Source of the DNA: Candidatus Heimdallarchaeota archaeon
Lineage (GTDB): Archaea > Asgardarchaeota > Heimdallarchaeia > Hodarchaeales > Hodarchaeaceae
Assembly: GCA_020353515.1 (NCBI GenBank)
Contig: CP070695.1
Coordinates: 4,394,823 to 4,458,822, forward strand
DNA: 64,000 nt
Direction: 5' to 3'
Shown here: positions 50,115-57,052 of the stretch, piece by piece
Layout: every line of letters begins with the position of its first letter
Position numbering within the stretch: position 1 is the first letter of the stretch
Program-made: the position numbers and the translations under genes
Notes under the pieces: generated by a model
Database searches by the model: none
Seen by the model: only the letters and a program-made list of their open reading frames with translations
Told to the model about the DNA's origin: nothing

Positions 50115-50138
50115 TTTTTTTACCTTCTCCCTTTTTTT
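50115..50138 (+). terminator. Twin oligo-T tracts after the S8 gene
   Basis: Two T7 runs (50115-50121 and 50132-50138) lie about 110 bp downstream of the S8 stop codon, in a pyrimidine-rich stretch. This fits archaeal oligo-T termination. A signal-peptide-like ORF begins at 50098 but ends after about 20 codons and is not counted as a gene. Confidence 0.4.
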
Positions 50139-50237
50139 ATTCCTTATGGAAGTGTGAAAACGTTCAACTTAGGATAAATCCTCATTCCGTTACAGGGCGC
50201 TTAATAAGAGAGGAATTTCCTAATAAAATTAGAGAGA

Positions 50238-51113
50238 ATGTTCATAGACTTACTGTTGATTATATTATCTCCATTCGTTTTTCTCTATTCTTTGATAATT
50301 TTTCAGCAACAACAGCACAGAAAAATAATTGAGTGCTGTATCTGTAGACGAAAAATTGCCCCTTTGGAAGAGAGGGTCATTTGCCCATATTGTCAAACTA
50401 TTTATCATCGCACACACCTATCTCTATGGTTGAGAATAAGAAAGAAATGTCCTATATGTAAAAATCATATTGAAGATTGTAAATCTTTGTTGTCTATTGT
50501 TTTGAAAGTACAAAATCCCTCAAGTAACATTCCTAACTCTCAACCAATTGATAACTCATGTCAAATTCAAAAAAAGGAGATTCGGATTTCGTCGTTCTTC
50601 AGGGAGTCACTAGTCTTTGAATGTCCATATTGCAAAAATATCTTAAATTCTGACAAAGAAGCCTTAAACCAATGCCAAATCTGTGGTTTGCGCATATTGT
50701 GGATAAATGATATTGAATCCAGAATTAAAATTCAAAATGATTTAAATTATTATAAAAACATCAAAAGAAAGATTTATAGTGAAAATAGTGAACGAAATTT
50801 TAGTAAAATAAACTATCGATATATAGAACGTCAGAAAATGAAAAAACGAGAGTCTTTCCGACAAGAATTACAGAAACAATCCCGATTAGAATCTCAAAAT
50901 CAGATATTATTACTCAATCTTGACTATTTGAGGAGAAAAAATCATCAATTAAATAATCAATCTAGTAATCCCTTAAAGCCCATAGAATTACTGGATGAAA
51001 AAAAGCATAAAAGAAAAATGAATTATTTAAGACTAGAAAGTGTCATATTACTTCTAATGCTTATTTTGACTATATTCTTATCATTAATCTCTACAATGGT
51101 TATTATTAGATAA
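50238..51113 (+). CDS. Membrane-bound RING-type zinc finger protein (candidate E3-like factor)
   Basis: This 291-residue protein has an N-terminal membrane helix (3-22) and a C-terminal one (266-288). Residues 33-74 form a RING/PHD-like cross-brace: C33-x2-C36, C49-x2-C52, His57, His60, C71-x2-C74 with 'WLRIRKKCPIC'. This matches prokaryotic RING families related to E3 ubiquitin ligases. A second zinc ribbon (C129, C132, C146, C149) follows and then a long, Lys/Arg/Gln-rich coiled region (160-260). It is the only RING-like protein in a window that also holds E1, E2 and JAB genes, though 39 kb away. Membrane tethering suggests action on membrane targets (inference). Confidence 0.7.
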   Translation: MFIDLLLIILSPFVFLYSLIIFQQQQHRKIIECCICRRKIAPLEERVICPYCQTIYHRTHLSLWLRIRKKCPICKNHIEDCKSLLSIVLKVQNPSSNIPNSQPIDNSCQIQKKEIRISSFFRESLVFECPYCKNILNSDKEALNQCQICGLRILWINDIESRIKIQNDLNYYKNIKRKIYSENSERNFSKINYRYIERQKMKKRESFRQELQKQSRLESQNQILLLNLDYLRRKNHQLNNQSSNPLKPIELLDEKKHKRKMNYLRLESVILLLMLILTIFLSLISTMVIIR

Positions 51114-51150
51114 CTAATATAATTAATCTAGTAATCTGGAATAAAGGATG

Positions 51151-51417
51151 TTAGAATCCTTTCCCAAAAAATTCTGTAAGATTAAAATAGACGTTGATAA
51201 CAGCCTTGTCAGAAAGTTGAATGATTAATCGGTCATAAACGTTCTGATTCTCATTCAATAGTTCCTGCTTAAGTAATTGCCATTCCACCCCTCTCTTGCC
51301 GAATTTGTTCTCAAGATAAAGGTACTCCGCATTGATTCCCTCAAAATGATCATGGACATCAGATATTATTATAGCATTTTCAATCGTTGATCCGTCATGA
51401 GCAGAGTACGATACCAT
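51151..51417 (-). CDS. Conserved hypothetical protein, 88 aa
   Basis: A small soluble protein with an alpha-beta pattern: 'EGINAEYLYLENKFGKRGVEWQLLKQELL' followed by 'YDRLIIQLSDKAVINVYFNLTEFFGKGF'. It resembles small uncharacterised bacterial and archaeal proteins ending in a similar 'FDISSFFGK' motif (recalled, not searched). No metal ligands or signal peptide. It ends 38 bp past the convergent membrane RING gene and begins 70 bp downstream of the transporter gene on the same strand. Confidence 0.55.
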   Translation of the reverse strand: MVSYSAHDGSTIENAIIISDVHDHFEGINAEYLYLENKFGKRGVEWQLLKQELLNENQNVYDRLIIQLSDKAVINVYFNLTEFFGKGF

Positions 51418-51487
51418 TCCAATTTTTCTCCAATTCAGGTGTTGGTAAGCTAAAACAAAATCTGGTAATTTATAAAATACATGTCAT

Positions 51488-52936
51488 TTAAATACCAATT
51501 TTCTCTAATTCGGCTTTGATGGGTTTTATTTTTTCTGGAGATAGGTCCCAGTATTTCCAATACACTAGTGCCGCGAAGGCCATAAAAAAAGCTGGAACTA
51601 AACCAAAGTGGGCCATAATACCCCATAAAGCAGGATCAGATTGTATTGGAGCTTCTGGATCGAATGCAGTAAGTGTATGAATGATATATAATGTTCCAAT
51701 TTGAATAACTGTGACTAATCTTGCAAAAAAATTCCAAATCCCCAAATAAATACCTTCCTTTCTTTCGTGAAACTTTAAGGCTGCTAAATCAAAGAAATCC
51801 CCTTGGACTGGTATGCGAGATATTACTATTATTCCTCCTACAACACCCCACAAAGCAGCACCAAGCATCACAAACAGAAGACTTGCTTGAGCGCCAAAGA
51901 TCAAACTGAAAAAAATCAGTAATACTGGAAGCGGACTTAGCATTAAAGCGTATTTGAAGGCTTTTGAATGACCAAGTTTCTTCACAATCCAAATATAAAG
52001 TGGGATCAATAAAATAGTTGTCAATACATAAGGAAACGCTACCGTTGCTATCATTTGGCCGTATTCTGTGGATTCTGTATCTTTAATACCTAATATATAA
52101 GCAACATAATACGGTTGACTAGCGTTTATTAAAGCTAAAGCCACCGTAGTGCATAAAGTAACTATGGCTAATACGATAAATGGTTTAAGTTCAAAACAGT
52201 CTTTTATATTACTAAACAATTTAGGTAAAAACGGTTCTTGAGTTAATTCTTCTCTGAAATAAGCGTTTCTTATCGATTCCTCTTCTTTAATGCCAGGGAT
52301 TGATAGAATAAAGGAAATCAAAGCGATTATAGCTAGAATTATACTCATCATCATGTAGGAATCTGGATCTGGAGTAAGAGTTGCTACGATGGCTAATCCA
52401 ATGAAAGGACCCAGCATCATAAAAAGGTGTATGAAAGCCCCCAACGTCGTCCTTTCTTCCTTTGATCTAAACTTCACTGGAAGAAGTGCATTATAGTTGA
52501 CAAGAATGGTCGAAAGCAATCCATCATAAGCTGATAAGAAAAAAAGAAACCAGAAAAATAAAAACCAACTCCCTAAAGAAGAAACGAGGGATGCTGAGAA
52601 CAGAAGTACTAAAGCAAATAACAGAGGAATCGTACAGCCAACAATCCATGGAAATCTTTTCCCCCAACGACGAGTAAATCGGGTTTTTTGGTCAGAAAGA
52701 TGCCCAATAAACGGATCATTAAACATATCCCATATTGTGTATACTATACTTGCAAGAAACATCATTCCGATATCTAGACCGATCAACGACTCATAGAAAA
52801 AGGGATATTGTTGGGTAACTACAATGATCATTGCATTAAATCCAAACATCATTACAGCAAATGATGTGTAAGTTGATCGGGAATAATTTTGCCCCATATT
52901 AGCTGTTTGTTCTTTTAATTCACTTTGCTCGTTCAT
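51488..52936 (-). CDS. MFS_2 / GPH-family sugar:cation symporter
   Basis: This 482-residue transporter has about 12 membrane helices. The N-terminal helices carry the GPH hallmark 'DMFNDPFIGHLSDQKTRFTRRWGKRFPWI', matching the melibiose/glucuronide symporter family. It probably moves a glycoside, hexuronide or related solute with a cation. No enzymes for sugar use lie beside it except an alpha/beta hydrolase on the other strand. Length and helix number match the family. Confidence 0.85.
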   Translation of the reverse strand: MNEQSELKEQTANMGQNYSRSTYTSFAVMMFGFNAMIIVVTQQYPFFYESLIGLDIGMMFLASIVYTIWDMFNDPFIGHLSDQKTRFTRRWGKRFPWIVGCTIPLLFALVLLFSASLVSSLGSWFLFFWFLFFLSAYDGLLSTILVNYNALLPVKFRSKEERTTLGAFIHLFMMLGPFIGLAIVATLTPDPDSYMMMSIILAIIALISFILSIPGIKEEESIRNAYFREELTQEPFLPKLFSNIKDCFELKPFIVLAIVTLCTTVALALINASQPYYVAYILGIKDTESTEYGQMIATVAFPYVLTTILLIPLYIWIVKKLGHSKAFKYALMLSPLPVLLIFFSLIFGAQASLLFVMLGAALWGVVGGIIVISRIPVQGDFFDLAALKFHERKEGIYLGIWNFFARLVTVIQIGTLYIIHTLTAFDPEAPIQSDPALWGIMAHFGLVPAFFMAFAALVYWKYWDLSPEKIKPIKAELEKIGI

Positions 52937-53108
52937 TTCGTACTCAATCCTTATAAATTTAAACAGAAAGTAATGTTTGATTCAAAATACCGGACTAAAA
53001 ATCTTTTAACGTTAAAGTGATTTTTTTATTACTAAACTTAAAAAACATTCTAGAAACAATCGCAGAAAACACAACTATCACTGATCTTAATTCTAAAAGA
53101 TCCATTGG

Positions 53109-54032
53109 ATGAGTAGAATGATGAATATCAACAGGAACAAGGATCTGAATTCTCAGATAATGAAACTTTCTGATGGACGCCGCTTTGGTTATGCTGAATA
53201 TGGGGATTTAAATGGAAAACCCGTTTTTTACATTCATGGTAATCTCGGAAGTCGTTTAGAGGCAGCATTTGTTGAGGAAGAAAAACTGACGGATTTGGAA
53301 GTTAGATTAATATGTATAGATCGTCCTGGAATGGGAATTTCCGATTACCAGCCTGACCGGAAGATTTTGGACCTTCCAAATGATATATTAGAGTTAGCTA
53401 ATCATGTAGGACTTACTAAAAAACAATTTTCAATACTTGGAGGAAGTGGCGGTGGGCCTTATGCTCTCGCTTGTGCCTTTAGAATCCCTTCAGAGCGATT
53501 AAAAAGTTGTATTATCGTCTCTGGGTTAGGGCCTTATGAACTAGATAAAACGGGGATGAATTCTCGTGGGAAAAACCAACTTATCATCGCTCGACATTTT
53601 CCATGGGTATATCGTTTCTTGATTTGGTTCATGATGGGTCGTAAAGCAACAGCTGAGAACAGAAAATGGTGGGAAAAGAATTTCCAAAAACTCAATAAAG
53701 ATCTGCCGCTCCCCGATCAGGAAGTTGTCCTAAATCCAAGTATTGTTGATCGAATGATAGAAAAAACAATTGAAGCCTTCAAACAAGGTTCAAAAGGCCC
53801 TGCTCATGACTTTATATTATACACTAAACCTTGGGGGTTCAAACTAGAAAATATTCCCAAAGAAACGAATGTTTTCATATTTCATGGGGAACAAGATGTC
53901 AATGTTCCAGTATCAATGGCACGAACTATCAGTCAGCAACTCCCTAATTGTAATTCTAAATTTTATCCAAACGAAGGTCATTTATCAGTTTTGGTTAACA
54001 ATTTTCCAGAGATATGTAACCCTCTTTTCTAA
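53109..54032 (+). CDS. Alpha/beta hydrolase
   Basis: This 307-residue protein has the oxyanion motif 'FYIHGNLGSRLEA', a nucleophile elbow 'ILGGSGGGPYALA' with Ser in G-G-S-G-G, an acid in 'FHGEQDVNVPVS' and His in 'NEGHLSVLV'. It hydrolyses an ester, amide or similar bond; the substrate is unknown. A short cap region with 'FMMGRKATAENRKWWEKNF' is the likely specificity element. It is divergent from the GPH transporter across 170 bp and may serve the same substrate (inference). Confidence 0.8.
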   Translation: MSRMMNINRNKDLNSQIMKLSDGRRFGYAEYGDLNGKPVFYIHGNLGSRLEAAFVEEEKLTDLEVRLICIDRPGMGISDYQPDRKILDLPNDILELANHVGLTKKQFSILGGSGGGPYALACAFRIPSERLKSCIIVSGLGPYELDKTGMNSRGKNQLIIARHFPWVYRFLIWFMMGRKATAENRKWWEKNFQKLNKDLPLPDQEVVLNPSIVDRMIEKTIEAFKQGSKGPAHDFILYTKPWGFKLENIPKETNVFIFHGEQDVNVPVSMARTISQQLPNCNSKFYPNEGHLSVLVNNFPEICNPLF

Positions 54033-54089
54033 TATCATCAGATTACAGGAAAAGTTGAGGTAATCCCAGCAGGATCAATCCTTCTCCAT

Positions 54090-54869
54090 TTATAGGAACG
54101 TAATTTGAGATTTATGTTCACTCAAATTTTTTTCTGAATTTGGTGTCACTGATTCAATATTTTTAATGAGAACGACGACTATCCCGGTAAATATAAATAA
54201 TCCAAAAATGAACAACCACCAAAAATTAGCCATTAAGATAGGAGCTAGGGGGGGTACGAACAATTCAACGACAATGGTATTACCCAGGTAATTGGTTCCA
54301 GAAATAATGAGCATCTTATCAATCTCGAACTGATAGTTCTTGTTTAAAAATAGTGGAAAAACAATGTAAGCTATGATTCGTAATAGATTTCTAAACCATT
54401 GTTCATTACAAGGGATGCATAAGAAGTCTTGAACAATAAAAGTAAAATCTTGGCCAAAAAAATTAGTTAAAATTGCCCCAAAGTTTAACATACAGAATGA
54501 AATTAATGCTGTGAGAATAAATAACTCTTTCTTTGTATCTATGTTTCGATATTGTTGAGCATTTTTTATAGATAAATATGATAGAAATCCGTTTGCTACA
54601 ATACCTAAGGGAAAAGATAAAAACAAAGAGAAAATTCCGAGTGGGAAATTTCTGAATGGATTCTCTTGTATTCCCTCAATAGGAACTTCTGGGATCTCTC
54701 GGTTGAGAATAATAGCTGGAACCACAATTATTCCATGACCACCTTCGTGAGAAAACATTGTAATAAAAATCAGAATAGGTAAAATTATTAAGAGTGTGCT
54801 ACTCATGAATATTAATATTAATATATTTTTTATAGAAAAAAAATCTTTTTCTGGTCGATTTAGATTCAA
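54090..54869 (-). CDS. Putative intramembrane metalloprotease (M50-like), 259 aa
   Basis: A polytopic membrane protein with about six helices. At the end of the first helix it has 'FITMFSHEGGHGIIVV', an HExxH zinc motif (His41, Glu42, His45) set in a hydrophobic context as in site-2 proteases (M50). Site-2 proteases cut transmembrane segments of regulators. A matching second motif (NxxPxxxLDG) is not evident, although 'LFVPPLAPILMANFWWL' could supply a ligand, so the call is tentative. It is 34 bp downstream of a membrane-tethered winged-helix factor on the same strand, a natural candidate substrate. Confidence 0.55.
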   Translation of the reverse strand: MNLNRPEKDFFSIKNILILIFMSSTLLIILPILIFITMFSHEGGHGIIVVPAIILNREIPEVPIEGIQENPFRNFPLGIFSLFLSFPLGIVANGFLSYLSIKNAQQYRNIDTKKELFILTALISFCMLNFGAILTNFFGQDFTFIVQDFLCIPCNEQWFRNLLRIIAYIVFPLFLNKNYQFEIDKMLIISGTNYLGNTIVVELFVPPLAPILMANFWWLFIFGLFIFTGIVVVLIKNIESVTPNSEKNLSEHKSQITFL

Positions 54870-54902
54870 AATTCATACCTCATTTAATTTAATTTCCGAA
54901 AC

Positions 54903-55454
54903 CTATTCTGTATCACCAATATGCCTGAAAAAAAGTTTAAGAAAGGCTGGAGTAGATTTACGAATGCGAAGAAACCATAATAGCAGTATTAATTCTCCTA
55001 CGAGTAATATAAAGAGTATTGGATAAATTAGAAACGGGGTATCAGGTGTATTAAGGGCGATGATAGTGATAATTATGTGAATAACAATTATGAAAGAAAC
55101 CATCCCAATCCCGATATTGATTCCCTGTAAAGCTAACGGTTTTCCTGTTTCTTTTTGTGAGAGGAAAGCTTCTTTTAATAAGGGTTGATCAGCTTCCATT
55201 ATATCGCGATTGATAACATCTAATATTTCAAGCGTTCTTTTTCCAAGAGGGGTAATGATATATTTGTTTTCTTCGTTTTTACTAACAAAACCTTTGATTT
55301 GATTCAAATGATAAGTGAGTTTTCCCGAAGAGATATCAAAGTGATTTAACAGATCAGTGAAGGTTTGTGGTTGGTTGAATATAATTCTTAAAGCTTCTCT
55401 ACGTATATCATGAGCAATAGCTTGAATTATAACTTTTTCTGAAGGAATAGACAT
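54903..55454 (-). CDS. Membrane-tethered winged-helix transcription factor
   Basis: This 183-residue protein has an ArsR-type winged helix (residues 5-80; 'AHDIRREALRIIFNQPQTFTDLLNHFDISSGKLTYHLNQIKGFV') joined by a linker to two membrane helices (about 112-138 and 143-163) and a basic tail. It should hold a DNA-binding domain at the inner membrane face. The downstream gene encodes a probable HExxH intramembrane protease, so release of the winged helix by cleavage is an attractive model (inference). They are probably co-transcribed. Confidence 0.75.
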   Translation of the reverse strand: MSIPSEKVIIQAIAHDIRREALRIIFNQPQTFTDLLNHFDISSGKLTYHLNQIKGFVSKNEENKYIITPLGKRTLEILDVINRDIMEADQPLLKEAFLSQKETGKPLALQGINIGIGMVSFIIVIHIIITIIALNTPDTPFLIYPILFILLVGELILLLWFLRIRKSTPAFLKLFFRHIGDTE

Positions 55455-55661
55455 TATATTAACACCAACAGAACCATAAACAGAATCATTTTTATTATTT
55501 TTTGAAAAGAAAACTTTACAACCGTGCCAAATAAATTTTACAAAGGAATGGAGTATTGAAAAGAAAAATTTCCAAATTCATCATAATTTATTGTCAAACG
55601 ATGTAAGTCTTCTCAATACATTTGAGGGAAGTAATTTCATGCTGTCATCTCAGATATAAAT

Positions 55662-55776
55662 CTAAGATGTCTTTTCTATTAATTTTTTTAACTTGTCTGG
55701 ATGATAGTGCAATAATTGGGAGAATGATTTTTCAGGCTTTAGATGAGAGTTAGGAGTTATTTTTTCTAGCGGTTTT
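55662..55776 (-). pseudogene. Out-of-frame C-terminal extension of PlsC (homopolymer frameshift)
   Basis: The PlsC gene ends in a run of nine A residues (sense strand) followed by GAG TAA. If one A is removed, the reading frame stays open for 39 more codons ('KKPLEKITPNSHLKPEKSF...') to TAG 55664-55662. The extension is Lys-rich, helix-like and protein-like in composition. This points to a homopolymer sequencing or assembly error, a real indel, or programmed slippage on the A9 run. Confidence 0.5.
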
Positions 55777-56550
55777 TTACTCTTTTTTTTTAATAATTTC
55801 AAAGAAATAGCTTTCTTGGACTATCATTTCGTCTCTAATACTTACCATAATCCGTTTACTGATCTTATTGGCAGTTGAATAAAAATCTGGATCTGAATCA
55901 CTCCATCCCTTTTTCCGATTGTATTTTTTGAAAAGAAGTGGTTTACAAAAGGAGATTGAAATAAACGACTTAAATTTAGGGACAATCTTTCCTTGACTTA
56001 ATGCTTCGTGGGATCCATGAATATACATTGGCACTACTGGGATCTTCCCGTTGAGTCTTAAAATAACTCGTCCAACTCCTGATTTTGCTTCTCGAATCAA
56101 ATGATGATAGTCGTGTATAGGATTACTAGGAATTCTTTTACCTTGTGGAGCTATAAGTACTGCTAAATTTTCTTTTAACAGTTTAATGGCATAATCGAGA
56201 GCTGGGTTTGGATCTTGTGAATAAACTGGAAAAGCTCCAAGATATTTCAGCAAACCAAAGAATTTTTGCTCCATTGCTTTTCCACTTGCCATTAAACCAC
56301 ATGAAGTTCTATTTCCAAAGGGGTACACCAATGCACTTGCAAAAATAAAGGTATCTAAATGGGATCTGTGATTAAAACAATAAATAACTGGGATTCCTTC
56401 AGGAAAATTGGTTGTATTTTCGATTCCATTTACTTCAAATCGAAAGTATCGACGTATAATTCGTGGAAGTATTAATTTAACAAATTGGTAAAATAACCTG
56501 TGTGGAAGCGACCATGACCGTGGGGTAGTTTTTGGAGGAAGAAGCAGCAT
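55777..56550 (-). CDS. plsC: 1-acyl-sn-glycerol-3-phosphate acyltransferase-like protein (PlsC family)
   Basis: This 257-residue protein has the acyltransferase motif HX4D in 'CFNHRSHLD' (His61, Asp66), then 'LLKYLGAFPVYSQD' and 'LIAPQGKR', where most PlsC proteins have 'FPEGTR', and 'PVVPMYIHGS'. It would transfer an acyl chain to a glycerophosphate-type acceptor at the membrane surface. Typical archaeal lipids are ether-linked, so its presence raises the question of fatty-acyl lipids in this organism, as debated for Asgard archaea. An A9 run near the end and an open alternative frame downstream suggest a truncated or frameshifted C-terminus. Confidence 0.75.
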   Translation of the reverse strand: MLLLPPKTTPRSWSLPHRLFYQFVKLILPRIIRRYFRFEVNGIENTTNFPEGIPVIYCFNHRSHLDTFIFASALVYPFGNRTSCGLMASGKAMEQKFFGLLKYLGAFPVYSQDPNPALDYAIKLLKENLAVLIAPQGKRIPSNPIHDYHHLIREAKSGVGRVILRLNGKIPVVPMYIHGSHEALSQGKIVPKFKSFISISFCKPLLFKKYNRKKGWSDSDPDFYSTANKISKRIMVSIRDEMIVQESYFFEIIKKKE

Positions 56551-56690
56551 CTCAGCTCCTTATTTACTAAAATTTGTTTCTTACAATCAGAACAAAAATC
56601 ATTAATATATCGTTATTATATTATTATCTAGAGCTCTTTTCAACCTCCTTTGCTCTAAGATAAATCAACACCCTTCATGTTGACAAGAAG

Positions 56691-57050
56691 ATGAAAAGTA
56701 CTACCAAAAGAATAGATGAATTAGAACAATTGATCAAATCTCTCATGTTAGAAATTCACAACAATATCAACTACTCTGTTAAAAACATTTCCCATCTGGA
56801 AAAAGACGTAGACTACCTTAAATCCCTTATGAAAATTGATACTCTCGATGAGAAAAACGCTCTTACTGATAAACTGGTAGATGTCTTACGGGAGTTTTCG
56901 TATCAATACAGTAAATGTCAAATTTGTGGGATTGATAAAATCCTTATCCAGTGTTCTGAGTGTAAAAGACATACGTGTATGTCATGTTTGAACGTGGTGA
57001 CATCATCCTTGGGAAGGAAACAGTGTTTATATTGTGGCCATCGTGATTGA
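56691..57050 (+). CDS. Coiled-coil protein with Cys8 cross-brace zinc finger, 119 aa
   Basis: The N-terminal half (residues 1-70) is a heptad-like helix. The C-terminal half has eight Cys in four pairs: C76/C79, C88/C91, C96/C99 and C112/C115, with His94, spaced like PHD/RING/FYVE-type treble clefs. This could be an E3-like or other protein-interaction domain. It is convergent with the large SF2 helicase, only 2 bp apart at the stops, and its last codons form one copy of the 30-bp repeat that flanks the helicase gene. Confidence 0.65.
   Translation: MKSTTKRIDELEQLIKSLMLEIHNNINYSVKNISHLEKDVDYLKSLMKIDTLDEKNALTDKLVDVLREFSYQYSKCQICGIDKILIQCSECKRHTCMSCLNVVTSSLGRKQCLYCGHRD
57004..57033. repeat. 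30-bp direct repeat (29/30), copy 1, inside the zinc-finger gene
   Basis: CATCCTTGGGAAGGAAACAG and the next ten bases recur at 59951-59980 with one mismatch. Here they encode the tail 'SSLGRKQCLY' of the Cys8 zinc protein. The two copies bracket the minus-strand helicase gene. Confidence 0.8.
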
Positions 57051-57052
57051 TT

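Noticed and set aside
50098..50158. Signal-peptide-like ORF of about 20 codons after the S8 gene
   Set aside because: Ends quickly at TGA and is formed by the pyrimidine-rich terminator tracts.
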